This document shows, piece by piece, positions 44,128 through 52,731 of a stretch of 64,000 bases of DNA. Positions within the stretch are counted from its first letter, which is position 1; each line of letters starts with the position of its first letter. The stretch lies in the NCBI RefSeq assembly GCF_010645075.1, contig NZ_JAADZV010000001.1, positions 992,001 to 1,056,000 of the forward strand. Direction: 5' to 3'. This stretch comes from Flavobacterium limi (lineage in GTDB: Bacteria; Bacteroidota; Bacteroidia; Flavobacteriales; Flavobacteriaceae). Position numbers and translations under genes: made by a program. Below the pieces are notes generated by a model. It was not told the origin of the DNA. It did no database searches and worked only from the letters and a program-made list of their open reading frames with translations.

Positions 44128-44342
44128 TAAACTAAGTATTTTTATAAGTAGAAAATAGCAGCAATTGCATTGTTTCTTGATTTGAAACATTCTAAATTAG
44201 TGACATTATAACATTTTTAAGTATTATTGTGTTTGAAAAATGTACTTAGGTATTTTTACTTAGTTTTTCTTTATTTACTTTTACTCCCGAAAAACTCTTT
44301 TAATTTAGAAAATGAAGGAGACAATATAAGTGTGTATTTAAT

Positions 44343-45401
44343 ATGATCAGGATGAAAAACAGGACTTTTAATACTAAAGCATTACTCATTGCTACATTAC
44401 TTTCAGTATTTATGATTGTATTGGTTTTCTATGGGTCAAGGAAATTGCAAAATTTTGATGCAGCATTGATTACCTATTTATTCGGAACTGTGTTTGCTTT
44501 TTTTGGTATTGTATACCGCTATACCGTATGGCTGCAAAGACCTCCAACATGGATTTATTTTAAAAGAGGAATTACCTTTTTATTCACGGGAAAAGTATTC
44601 TCTCATTTTTGGTTTGCGTCTAAAGAAACTATAGAAAATATTGCTTTTCAGAAGTTTATTTATCCCAGAGGTAAATACCGCTGGATGGCGCATTTTATGA
44701 TTGCAATAGGCTGTACATCTGCTTTTTTAATTACGATTCCGCTTACGTTTGGATGGATTCATTTTACGATGGCTCCTAATTCTATTTCAGTTTATGAAGC
44801 TCACTTTTTTGGTTTCAAAGTAATGGATTTTGAACTGGATTCGATTATGGCGTTCCTGACTTTTCATGCCTTGAACTGGTCTTCTTATTTAGTTATTTTT
44901 GGATCGGTATATTATTTAAGAAGACGATTAACGAATCCGGGATTAATTGCTACACAGACCTTTGAGGGAGATTTATTGCCGCTTATTCTATTGATTGCTA
45001 TTTCAGTTACCGGATTGGGACTGACCTATTCCTATCAGTTTATGAAAGGTTTTGCTTTTGACTTTTTGGCAGTTTTGCACGCTGTAACGGTGATCATGTT
45101 TTTGATTTGGATTCCTTTCGGAAAGTTTTTTCACATTATTCAGCGTCCCGCACAAATTGGTGCACATATTTATAATAAGGAAGGAAGAAAAAAAGGAATG
45201 GCAGTTTGTCCTCATACGGGAGAAGAATTTGCTACAAAACTTCATATTGATGATCTTAAGATAGTAACCAAAGAATTAGGTTTTGATTTTTCGATGCAAG
45301 ACGGAGGTTCACACCTTGATTTAAGTCCCGAAGGCAAAAGATCCCGACTGGCTCAGGCACATTTAAGAGCAAGACAGGCCGGAGGAAATTTATTTGGATA
45401 A
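44343..45401 (+). CDS. b-type cytochrome-like membrane subunit of the nitrate-reductase-like complex
   Basis: A 352-residue protein with about six spans. Histidines in or near spans (WMAHFMIAIG, MAFLTFHALNWSS, VLHAVTVIMF, FGKFFHIIQ) fit haem b ligands of NarI/DsrM-like subunits. A cytoplasmic tail of about 80 residues follows. It heads a gene run with the Mo subunit 21 bases later and probably oxidises menaquinol. An in-frame ATG at 44352 is an alternative start. Confidence 0.8.
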   Translation: MIRMKNRTFNTKALLIATLLSVFMIVLVFYGSRKLQNFDAALITYLFGTVFAFFGIVYRYTVWLQRPPTWIYFKRGITFLFTGKVFSHFWFASKETIENIAFQKFIYPRGKYRWMAHFMIAIGCTSAFLITIPLTFGWIHFTMAPNSISVYEAHFFGFKVMDFELDSIMAFLTFHALNWSSYLVIFGSVYYLRRRLTNPGLIATQTFEGDLLPLILLIAISVTGLGLTYSYQFMKGFAFDFLAVLHAVTVIMFLIWIPFGKFFHIIQRPAQIGAHIYNKEGRKKGMAVCPHTGEEFATKLHIDDLKIVTKELGFDFSMQDGGSHLDLSPEGKRSRLAQAHLRARQAGGNLFG

Positions 45402-45422
45402 ATTATAAAGAAAATATAAAAC

Positions 45423-47639
45423 ATGGCAAAATTACCTGTTTCAGAAGAAAATATTGTTGCAATCTTTGGACCTCACAAAAATTACAGTCCAAAAGAAGGT
45501 TATGAAGGGAGGGACGAACCGGATGAACTGGTCAAGACCCATTGCTGTTTTTGCGGAATGCAATGCGGAATTCAATTATCCGTGAAAGAAAATAAAGTAG
45601 TAGGATTTGAACCGTGGATGGAATTTCCTTTCAACGAAGGCAGACTTTGTCCAAAAGGGGTTCAGCGTTATTTACAAAACAATCATCCCGACAGGCTTTT
45701 GAGTCCGTTAAAAAGAGTCGAAGGACAAGGATTTGTACCAACTTCCTGGGATGATGCCATGGAGAAAACGGTTTCAGAAATAAAACGTATTCAGGAAACC
45801 TATGGCAATGATGCTTTTTCGATGCTGTCTGGAGTTTCATTGACCAATGAAAAAAGTTATCTCGTTGGGAAATTCGCCAGAGTTGCTTTAAAAACAAAGA
45901 ATCTGGATTACAACGGACGTTTGTGTATGGTTAGTGCAGGAGCCGGAAATAAAAAAGCATTTGGACTAGACAGAGGCTCCAATAACTATTCTGATTTGGA
46001 ATATGCTGAGGTGATTATTGTGGCCGGCGCCAATATCAGCGAAACATTTCCAACCCTGACGCACTGGATCTGGAAAGCAAGGGACAGAGGCGCAAAACTG
46101 ATTGTAATTGATCCAAGAATAATTCCGCTGGCAAGAACGGCAGATATCCATTTAGATGTTCGTCCTGGAACCGATTCGGCTTTGTACGGAGCCATGTTAA
46201 AATATCTGGCAGATCACGATATGCTGGACCATGATTTTATAGACAATCATACTTCGGGATTTCAGGAAACTTTAGACGCTGTAAAAGACAATACACTCGA
46301 ATGGGCGGAAGAAGTTACCGGAATAAAAAAAGAAAAAATACAGCAAGCAGCTGAATTATGGGGAAAAGCCAATACGAGTTTTTTGCTTCATGCAAGAGGA
46401 ATCGAACATCATTCAAAAGGAGTAGATAACGTTTTGGGCTGTATCAATTTGGTTTTGGCAACCGGAAGAATCGGGAAACCTTACTGCGGTTATGCAACCA
46501 TTACGGGACAGGGAAACGGTCAGGGAGGAAGAGAACACGGCCATAAATGTGATCAGTTACCGGGTAACAGAGATATCGAAAATCCGGAACACCGAAAATA
46601 TATTTCAGAAGTTTGGGGAATTAACGAAAAAGATTTACCCGGAAAAGGTTTGTCTGCTTATGAAATTATAGAAGCCATTCACAGGGGAGAAATCAAAGGT
46701 TTATTGTCCATTTGTTTCAATCCGCTGGTTTCTTTGCCGAACAGTAATTATGTTCGTGAAGCTTTGGAAAAACTGGAGTATTATGTTTGTATTGACTTTT
46801 TCTTAAACGAAACTGCCCGCCATGCCGATATTGTTTTAGCAGGTTCTTTACAGGAAGAAGAAGAAGGAACGACAACTTCTGCAGAAGGAAGAGTTATCCG
46901 TATCCGTCAGGCTGTAACGCCTCCGGGAGATGCCAGAACAGATACTTCTATTATTTTGGAAATTGCCAAACGTTTAGGCGTAAAAGATAAATTTACCTAT
47001 GAAAACAGCGAAGCCATTTTTAACGAATTGCGTGTAGCATCAAAAGGCGGTACAGCTGATTACTACGGAATTACCTATAAAAAAGTAGAAGATAATATGG
47101 GTGTTTTTTGGCCATGCCCAAGCGAAGATCACCCCGGAACGCCTCGTTTGTGGGAAGACCGAAAGTTTAAAACTCCTGATGGGAAAGCGCATTTTAATCC
47201 GGCACCGTATAAACTTCCGGGTGAAGTTACAGATGAAGATTATCCGGTAATTTTAACAACGGGACGTGTGGTTTCGCAATATTTAAGCGGAACACAAACC
47301 CGTAGAATCGGAAAATTGGTAGATCAGTTTCCGGAACCTTTACTGGAAATTCATCCGAATATGGCTAAACAATACGGAATTAAGCAAAGAGAATTAGTCC
47401 GCGTTTCAACCAGAAGGGGAGAAGGCGTTTTTCCGGCTAATATTGTAGAAACCATTCGGGAAGATACCGTATTTATTCCGTACCACTGGTCCGGGAAAAA
47501 ATCAGCAAATCAACTGACACCGGGAACACTGGATCCAATTTCAAAAATACCTGAATTTAAAGTCTGTGCCTGTCATTTGGAACCGCTTAATGAAATTGCA
47601 CCTCCATCGAGTGAATCAAAAGCCTACGCCAGTATTTAA
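45423..47639 (+). CDS. NapA/NasA-type molybdopterin nitrate reductase catalytic subunit
   Basis: A 738-residue Mo-bisMGD enzyme. The N-terminal [4Fe-4S] site is C41-x2-C44-x3-C48 with a later CPKG. The probable Mo ligand is the Cys in [12 protein letters not shown], which marks the NapA/NasA/FdhF side, not NarG (Asp). [21 protein letters not shown] and [21 protein letters not shown] are further cofactor blocks. There is no Tat signal, so it should be cytoplasmic. With NarK and NirK next door nitrate is the likely substrate; formate or other oxyanions are not excluded. Confidence 0.88.
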   Translation: MAKLPVSEENIVAIFGPHKNYSPKEGYEGRDEPDELVKTHCCFCGMQCGIQLSVKENKVVGFEPWMEFPFNEGRLCPKGVQRYLQNNHPDRLLSPLKRVEGQGFVPTSWDDAMEKTVSEIKRIQETYGNDAFSMLSGVSLTNEKSYLVGKFARVALKTKNLDYNGRLCMVSAGAGNKKAFGLDRGSNNYSDLEYAEVIIVAGANISETFPTLTHWIWKARDRGAKLIVIDPRIIPLARTADIHLDVRPGTDSALYGAMLKYLADHDMLDHDFIDNHTSGFQETLDAVKDNTLEWAEEVTGIKKEKIQQAAELWGKANTSFLLHARGIEHHSKGVDNVLGCINLVLATGRIGKPYCGYATITGQGNGQGGREHGHKCDQLPGNRDIENPEHRKYISEVWGINEKDLPGKGLSAYEIIEAIHRGEIKGLLSICFNPLVSLPNSNYVREALEKLEYYVCIDFFLNETARHADIVLAGSLQEEEEGTTTSAEGRVIRIRQAVTPPGDARTDTSIILEIAKRLGVKDKFTYENSEAIFNELRVASKGGTADYYGITYKKVEDNMGVFWPCPSEDHPGTPRLWEDRKFKTPDGKAHFNPAPYKLPGEVTDEDYPVILTTGRVVSQYLSGTQTRRIGKLVDQFPEPLLEIHPNMAKQYGIKQRELVRVSTRRGEGVFPANIVETIREDTVFIPYHWSGKKSANQLTPGTLDPISKIPEFKVCACHLEPLNEIAPPSSESKAYASI

Positions 47640-47657
47640 TCTATAAAAAGCGAATTA

Positions 47658-48227
47658 ATGAATTATACCAGTTTTAATACAAACGAAGAATTTTTTGTAG
47701 ACATGCAGCGCTGCATTGGGTGTAAAGCATGCGAAATGGCTTGTGCAGAATGTGAGACTAACGGTCAGGAAACAATGATACATGTTAATTATGTAGACCG
47801 TGCGGCTACTGTGCAGACAACCGTTCAGGTATGCATGCACTGTGAAGATCCTGTTTGTGCAAATGTCTGCCCGGCAGATGCAATTTCAAAAGATGAATTC
47901 GGAATCGTACATACAGCAAATACTGAAAGATGTATCGGATGTTCGAATTGTGTGATGGCTTGTCCTTTTGGTGTACCCAAAAAAGAAGAAAACTACGATT
48001 TGATGATGAAGTGTACCATGTGTTACGACAGAACCAGTGTTGGTAAAAAACCAATGTGTGCTACTGTTTGTCCAAGTGGAGCTTTGTTCTATGGTACAAG
48101 AGATGAAATTCAGGAAATGCGTCCTAACAGTACTCCGGTAAACAGTTTCATATTTGGAAAAGAAACAGTCAATACAAAGGTTAACATTATGATGCCTAAA
48201 GGAAGTACTGAACTGATAATTTATTAA
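47658..48227 (+). CDS. Four-cluster [4Fe-4S] electron-transfer subunit
   Basis: A 189-residue protein of the NrfC/DmsB/HybA type. Four cysteine groups are visible: [42 protein letters not shown] and CTMCYDRT...CATVCPSGA. It should carry electrons between the membrane or Rieske subunit and the Mo subunit. No signal peptide, consistent with a cytoplasmic complex. Confidence 0.92.
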   Translation: MNYTSFNTNEEFFVDMQRCIGCKACEMACAECETNGQETMIHVNYVDRAATVQTTVQVCMHCEDPVCANVCPADAISKDEFGIVHTANTERCIGCSNCVMACPFGVPKKEENYDLMMKCTMCYDRTSVGKKPMCATVCPSGALFYGTRDEIQEMRPNSTPVNSFIFGKETVNTKVNIMMPKGSTELIIY

Positions 48228-48238
48228 AGATTGCACTC

Positions 48239-48754
48239 ATGTCTAAAGAAGATAATTTAAACAAAAACTGGAAAAAAGACTTTCCCATTGAGAAACAGCT
48301 GGCAACAAGTGTAAGCCGGCGTGACTTTGCAAAATTCCTGACTTTGGTTTCGGGTGGACTAATGGTAGGCAGCGGTTTAGTTGCCGCTAAAGCTTATATT
48401 TACCCTAAAGAAGAAGTTGAAGGAGAACATTTTGTATGCAAGAAAGAAGAAGTCCCTGTAGGAGGAACGCGTGCTTTTGTAATTGAAGGCAGTACAATTC
48501 CGTATATATTGATTCACTTGGAAAATGGTGAATTTAAAGCGTATGAGCAAAAATGTACCCATCTTTCCTGCTCTGTTTTTTACAAACCCGGAACCGGAAT
48601 AATTCACTGTCCTTGTCATGAAGGCTCTTTTGATGCCAAAACAGGGGATGTTCTTGCAGGTCCTCCGCCAAGAGCTTTGCCAGGTCTGGATGTGTTTTTC
48701 AAGGATAGTGATGTCTATGTAAGAGCTGTCGTTCAGCAAGAAAATCCGGTATAA
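48239..48754 (+). CDS. Rieske [2Fe-2S] protein with Tat-type N-terminus
   Basis: A 171-residue protein. The N-terminal SVSRRDFAKFLTLVSGG is a twin-arginine-like signal followed by a span (about 33-52), so the domain faces the periplasm. The cluster motif is CTHLSC...CPCHEGSFD. It lies 11 bases after the ferredoxin-like gene. Pairing of a Rieske protein with a nitrate-reductase-like module recalls haloarchaeal nar clusters. Confidence 0.93.
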   Translation: MSKEDNLNKNWKKDFPIEKQLATSVSRRDFAKFLTLVSGGLMVGSGLVAAKAYIYPKEEVEGEHFVCKKEEVPVGGTRAFVIEGSTIPYILIHLENGEFKAYEQKCTHLSCSVFYKPGTGIIHCPCHEGSFDAKTGDVLAGPPPRALPGLDVFFKDSDVYVRAVVQQENPV

Positions 48755-48774
48755 ATCATTAAAATAAATCAGTT

Positions 48775-49020
48775 ATGAGTAATTTTAGAAGAAGTCAGAA
48801 CCAATCCAATCCGAATAAGCTAAACGCGATTCTTTCGTCGCTGATTTTTATATTAATCCTGAATGTAAGTATTCAGATCTGGCTGTTGTATGCGGCATTA
48901 AACAATGCTTTAGATAACAATAAAGAAATTCTTATTCCTGCCTTTATTGCTTCTTTAATATTGTTTTTGATTGGCTTTAGCTGGCTGTATTATTTGCCGA
49001 AAGGGAATTTTAAAAAATGA
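48775..49020 (+). CDS. Two-span small membrane protein of the nitrate-reductase-like cluster
   Basis: An 81-residue protein with two hydrophobic helices (about 19-40 and 52-71) and a basic, Asn/Gln-rich N-terminus (MSNFRRSQNQSNPNK). It follows the Rieske gene by 20 bases. No family recognised; perhaps an assembly or anchoring subunit. Confidence 0.78.
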   Translation: MSNFRRSQNQSNPNKLNAILSSLIFILILNVSIQIWLLYAALNNALDNNKEILIPAFIASLILFLIGFSWLYYLPKGNFKK

Positions 49021-49051
49021 TCCGTACTAAATCAAAATTTTAAAACAATTA

Positions 49052-50080
49052 ATGATGAGCTTAAATTCTATTTATAACAAAAAAAAGATTGCTTTTTTCT
49101 CTACCCAGCCGTACGATAAAGCATTCTTCAATAAATACAATGATGAATTTAGCTATGAGTTGGATTATTTTGAAACCCAGCTGAATCCGCAAACGGTAAT
49201 ACTGATCGAAAACGCAGCAATTGTATGTGTTTTTGTGAATGATATTGTCAATGAAGAAGTGATCAGACAATTGGCAGAAAAAGGCGTAAAAATTATTGCA
49301 TTGCGCTGTGCCGGTTTTAATAATGTCGATTTAGAAGCTGCAAAAAAATACAATCTAAAAGTCTGCAGGGTTCCTGCCTATTCACCTCAGGCAGTTGCCG
49401 AACATGCTATGGCAATGATTTTAACTTTAAACCGAAAAACACATAAAGCTTACAATCGTGTTCGCGAGCAAAATTTCTCCCTAAACGGACTATTAGGTTT
49501 CGATTTATTCGGAAAAACAATCGGAATCATCGGAACCGGAAATATCGGTAAAGCTTTCGCTAAAATTGCCTTAGGTTTTGGCTGTAAAGTGATGGCGTAT
49601 GATATTGTAGAAAATGATGAAATGATCAAAGACGGAGTCTCCTTTGTAACTTTAGAAGAGATTTTCAAAACGAGTGATATTATTTCACTGCATTGTCCCC
49701 TGAATGATCAGACCAAACATGTAATCAATAAAGATTCAATCAATTTGATGAAAGAAAGCGTTATGATTATCAATACAAGTCGTGGCGGATTAATTGAAAC
49801 GGCTTGTGTCATTGAAGGTTTGAAACAAGGAAAAATCGGTTATCTCGGAATCGATGTCTACGAACAGGAAGAAAAGCTGTTTTTCAGGGATTTATCAGAC
49901 GATATTATTCAGGATGATGCGATTCAAAGGTTAATGAGTTTTCCAAACGTTTTAGTTACAGCGCATCAGGCCTTTTTTACCAACGAAGCTTTAACGCAGA
50001 TTGCTTTGGTTACTTTTAATAATATAAAATCTTTATTGACGCAGAATAATATTGAAAATAAAGCTGCATTATTGGTTTAA
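49052..50080 (+). CDS. ldhA: D-lactate dehydrogenase (D-2-hydroxyacid dehydrogenase family)
   Basis: A 342-residue NAD enzyme reducing pyruvate to D-lactate. NAD fold GIIGTGNIGKAFA, substrate Arg in INTSRGGLIET, and catalytic His in VTAHQAFFTNEAL. AYSPQAVAEHAMAMILTLNRKTH supports the LdhA branch. Two adjacent ATGs (49052 and 49055) are possible starts. Its place after the nitrate genes fits fermentative or anaerobic metabolism, but the gap lets it be separate. Confidence 0.9.
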   Translation: MMSLNSIYNKKKIAFFSTQPYDKAFFNKYNDEFSYELDYFETQLNPQTVILIENAAIVCVFVNDIVNEEVIRQLAEKGVKIIALRCAGFNNVDLEAAKKYNLKVCRVPAYSPQAVAEHAMAMILTLNRKTHKAYNRVREQNFSLNGLLGFDLFGKTIGIIGTGNIGKAFAKIALGFGCKVMAYDIVENDEMIKDGVSFVTLEEIFKTSDIISLHCPLNDQTKHVINKDSINLMKESVMIINTSRGGLIETACVIEGLKQGKIGYLGIDVYEQEEKLFFRDLSDDIIQDDAIQRLMSFPNVLVTAHQAFFTNEALTQIALVTFNNIKSLLTQNNIENKAALLV

Positions 50081-50099
50081 GATTAATTTACGGTAGAAA

Positions 50100-50126
50100 C
50101 CTAACAGGTTTTTAAAACCTGTTAGG
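50100..50126. repeat. Palindrome CCTAACAGGTTTT/AAAACCTGTTAGG, copy 2
   Basis: The same 13-base arms as 7595-7621, around T instead of C. It follows the ldhA stop by 19 bases and may act as its terminator. Confidence 0.88.
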
Positions 50127-50175
50127 TTTAGCATGTCGGATATTTTTCGTATCTTAATGATTTAAAATACAAATC

Positions 50176-50775
50176 ATGAAAAGTAAAATTTTAATAATAT
50201 TATCAGTACTGGGATTGTTTTCCTGCCAGAAAAAAGAAGAAACCAGCAAAAATATAATCAAAGCAATTGTTCAGGATACCTTATCCAAAACAATCGGCGG
50301 TACTGCGGATGTAAGTGATGCTCCGCCAAAAGAAGATGAAACAGCCGAACTAATTCGCAAACAATTGCAAATTTTATTAAAGCAGGATTTACCGGCAATG
50401 ACAAAAGAAGACCGCTATTTTTACTACGAAGCTTTTGATTTAAATAATGATCAGAAAGACGAATATTTCGTAGGTTTCTCCAATTCGTATTTCTGCGGAA
50501 GTGGCGGCTGTTCCGGTTATATTTTAAATAATAATGGAAATTTGATCAATAAATTTACCGTAACTGATTTTCCAATTTATGTCACAACAACGCCCACGGA
50601 AAAGTTTTATGATTTGATCATGGAAAGCGGTGGGAAATTCCGTCATATAAAGTTTAAAAATGGAAAATACCCATCAAATCCTTCTGTTCAGCCCGAACAC
50701 AATGGAGATTTTCCGAAAGGTAGTTCAAAGGTTTTGGATATTCAGGGGAAGAAATTGGAGCGGTATTCGTTTTAA
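50176..50775 (+). CDS. Hypothetical lipoprotein, 199 residues
   Basis: Lipobox GLFSCQKKEE, then an acidic/polar region and a domain with KEDRYFYYEAFDLNNDQKDEYFVGF, which is an EF-hand-like or integrin-type DxNxDxxDE loop, followed by YFCGSGGCSGYIL with two cysteines. Probably surface- or periplasm-anchored; no known function. Relatives occur across Flavobacteriia as unnamed lipoproteins. Confidence 0.8.
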   Translation: MKSKILIILSVLGLFSCQKKEETSKNIIKAIVQDTLSKTIGGTADVSDAPPKEDETAELIRKQLQILLKQDLPAMTKEDRYFYYEAFDLNNDQKDEYFVGFSNSYFCGSGGCSGYILNNNGNLINKFTVTDFPIYVTTTPTEKFYDLIMESGGKFRHIKFKNGKYPSNPSVQPEHNGDFPKGSSKVLDIQGKKLERYSF

Positions 50776-50784
50776 ATAAAAATA

Positions 50785-50818
50785 AAACCCGACAAGTTTT
50801 AAAAAATATGTTGGGTTT
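50785..50818. terminator. Terminator between the lipoprotein and the nuclease/ATPase pair
   Basis: AAACCCGACA (50785-50794) pairs with TGTTGGGTTT (50809-50818) with one wobble; convergent genes end on both sides. Confidence 0.8.
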
Positions 50819-50822
50819 GAAA

Positions 50823-51317
50823 TTATTCGAAAGAAATATAATTACTTTCAATAAGATTTAGTTTGTACGAATCTTTAAATTCTTTTCTTTTTGTGGATTT
50901 ACTTGCACTTACGATTCTTCTTTTACTTGGAAAACAAACTACGGCATTTAGGCTATAAGAATCAAAATTTATCAGTTTTGAATAATGCTTAAATGTGTTT
51001 TCTAACTGAGAATATGCATCTTTTCTGTGATTTGCCTGATTTCCTTTAGCAACTTTTACTTCCGTGAAAAAGACATCTTTATCATTACAAATTAGGTAAT
51101 CACATTGACCGCCTTTGACCTTTTTCATAATGCAATCATCATTTTGAACAAAATAGCATTCAGTCTTTAATTTGTTTTCAATGTGTAAATGCCAAGAATC
51201 TTTTGATGTGACAAATAAAACGGTTTCAGCTTCAAAAACAAATGTATGTTTGTCCGTGATTGTTTTTAAACAACTGGCTTCAATATTAGGAAATGCTTCT
51301 TTAAGATGTTGAATCAT
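50823..51317 (-). CDS. Small PD-(D/E)XK-like nuclease partner of the ATPase
   Basis: A 164-residue protein. D73 in GGQCDYLICND, then E86 and K88 in FFTEVKVAKGNQ, give the D-x12-E-x-K signature of PD-(D/E)XK nucleases. The N-terminal half is mixed alpha/beta. Its ATG overlaps the ATPase stop by four bases (ATGA), showing coupling. No named family recognised; an immunity or defence effector role is inferred from the partner. Confidence 0.68.
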   Translation of the reverse strand: MIQHLKEAFPNIEASCLKTITDKHTFVFEAETVLFVTSKDSWHLHIENKLKTECYFVQNDDCIMKKVKGGQCDYLICNDKDVFFTEVKVAKGNQANHRKDAYSQLENTFKHYSKLINFDSYSLNAVVCFPSKRRIVSASKSTKRKEFKDSYKLNLIESNYISFE

Positions 51318-52645
51318 AAATCAAGCAATTTATCAAACTCATTAGCAAAAGCATCCGAAACACCATCAATCATATTTTCAGAAATCTGTCCTAATTTGTC
51401 ATTCATTATTTTTTTGGCTTTGCCATTTTTCAATTCATAAGCAATAAAGTTTTTAGGATTTAACCAGGATTCTTTCTTTATGATTTTATTTACTTCTTTT
51501 GGGTTTGTTTGTCCTTTATCATAAGCTAATAATAAATTATTTATAGAAGCTAAAACAAATGGGCTATGGGTAGTTAGAATTAAACTCTTTCTATCAAACA
51601 AACAATTTTTAATTAAATATTTAATAAGTTCATGTTGTGCTTTAGGATATAAATTTAATTCGGGCTCTTCAACAACAAAATTGAAATTATATTCTTCTTT
51701 TAATGATTTTGAATATTCAACTAAAAGTAAAATAGGTATTATTGATTGTAGGCCTGAGGCAGATTCTAGTAAATCAACTTTTTCGTTTTCGTTGTGATAT
51801 ATATAAGATGTTTTTCCTTCCCTTTTATATTTAATTTTTTTGTCAATAATAGTTAAAGGCAGTTCTTTAATTGTTTGAATTGCTTTTTCATAATCTTGTC
51901 CACTATTTAATAAATGCTTAGGAATTTGTATATTATTATTTATTAATCCTAAAGTATTTTCGGAAATTAAATGAAGAAAATTTCTTTCTGCAGGAATATA
52001 TAATGAGTCAAATAAAAATATATTTGGAAATACACTTATTATTTTTTCATACAAAAATATATAACTTTCAATATTTTGCTCCCTTTTTAAAATATCAATT
52101 AATAAATCAATATGTAAATCTTTAATATTAAGTTTTTTTATTCTTACATTAGAAAATTCAATTTCAAATTTTACTTTTTGAGTTTCATTCTCAAATATAT
52201 TGTAGAAATTCTCTCTAAGTAAAAGTTTGTAAGTGTTTACAGTTGACTTAATTAATTTTTTAGTTATTTCTGTTATCTCTTTTTCTTGATCTAAATTATT
52301 AAGACTAATGTTTTTAATTCTACCGACAAGATTTTGTAGTGTCGTTATGTCTAACTTATTTTTTTGAAAAGTAAAATCGGCAATTGTTATATTTTGATTT
52401 TTACTTTTGTAGTCGATATAACTCTTATCAGTGAGGTAAGATAAAATATTATATTTTTTTAATTCTTCTTCAAAAGATACTTTATAATCACCTCTAAAAT
52501 TCTCATCTTCAAATATTGATAATAACTTAGCCAAAGTACTCTTCCCAGAAGCCTGCGCACCAATAAAAGTGACCATTTCCCTAACTTCGATATCAATATC
52601 CTTTAGAGGTCCAAAATTTTTAACAATAAGTTTTGCTCTTTCCAT
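51314..52645 (-). CDS. ABC/SMC-like AAA ATPase (AAA_15/OLD-like)
   Basis: A 443-residue ATPase. Walker A GAQASGKST (29-37), ABC-like signature ESASGLQSI, Walker B FVVEEPELNLYP and H-loop LILTTHSPFVLAS are all present. The segment between (about 50-280) is helical and Lys/Ile/Asn-rich. No TOPRIM domain is fused, unlike OLD proteins. It is coupled to a PD-(D/E)XK-like gene, like two-gene ATPase-nuclease antiphage systems. The DNA is visibly more AT-rich than the neighbours, suggesting transfer. Confidence 0.85.
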   Translation of the reverse strand: MERAKLIVKNFGPLKDIDIEVREMVTFIGAQASGKSTLAKLLSIFEDENFRGDYKVSFEEELKKYNILSYLTDKSYIDYKSKNQNITIADFTFQKNKLDITTLQNLVGRIKNISLNNLDQEKEITEITKKLIKSTVNTYKLLLRENFYNIFENETQKVKFEIEFSNVRIKKLNIKDLHIDLLIDILKREQNIESYIFLYEKIISVFPNIFLFDSLYIPAERNFLHLISENTLGLINNNIQIPKHLLNSGQDYEKAIQTIKELPLTIIDKKIKYKREGKTSYIYHNENEKVDLLESASGLQSIIPILLLVEYSKSLKEEYNFNFVVEEPELNLYPKAQHELIKYLIKNCLFDRKSLILTTHSPFVLASINNLLLAYDKGQTNPKEVNKIIKKESWLNPKNFIAYELKNGKAKKIMNDKLGQISENMIDGVSDAFANEFDKLLDL

Positions 52646-52677
52646 GTTTTCAAAATTAAGGAAAATATTTATATATG

Positions 52678-52707
52678 AAAACGGAGCTTCGATAAAAGCT
52701 CCGTTTT
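52678..52707. terminator. Terminator between lysS and the ATPase gene
   Basis: AAAACGGAGCTT and AAGCTCCGTTTT form a 12-base perfect stem around a short loop, after the lysS stop in its direction. Confidence 0.85.
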
Positions 52708-52731
52708 AAATTTTATATGATTAAAATGAAT

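Noticed and set aside
44128..44342. An ATGAT-N4-ATCAT operator before the nitrate-reductase-like cluster
   Set aside because: Only a TGTTTC-N7-GAAACA palindrome and ACTTAG repeats are present; the nirK/narK motif is absent.
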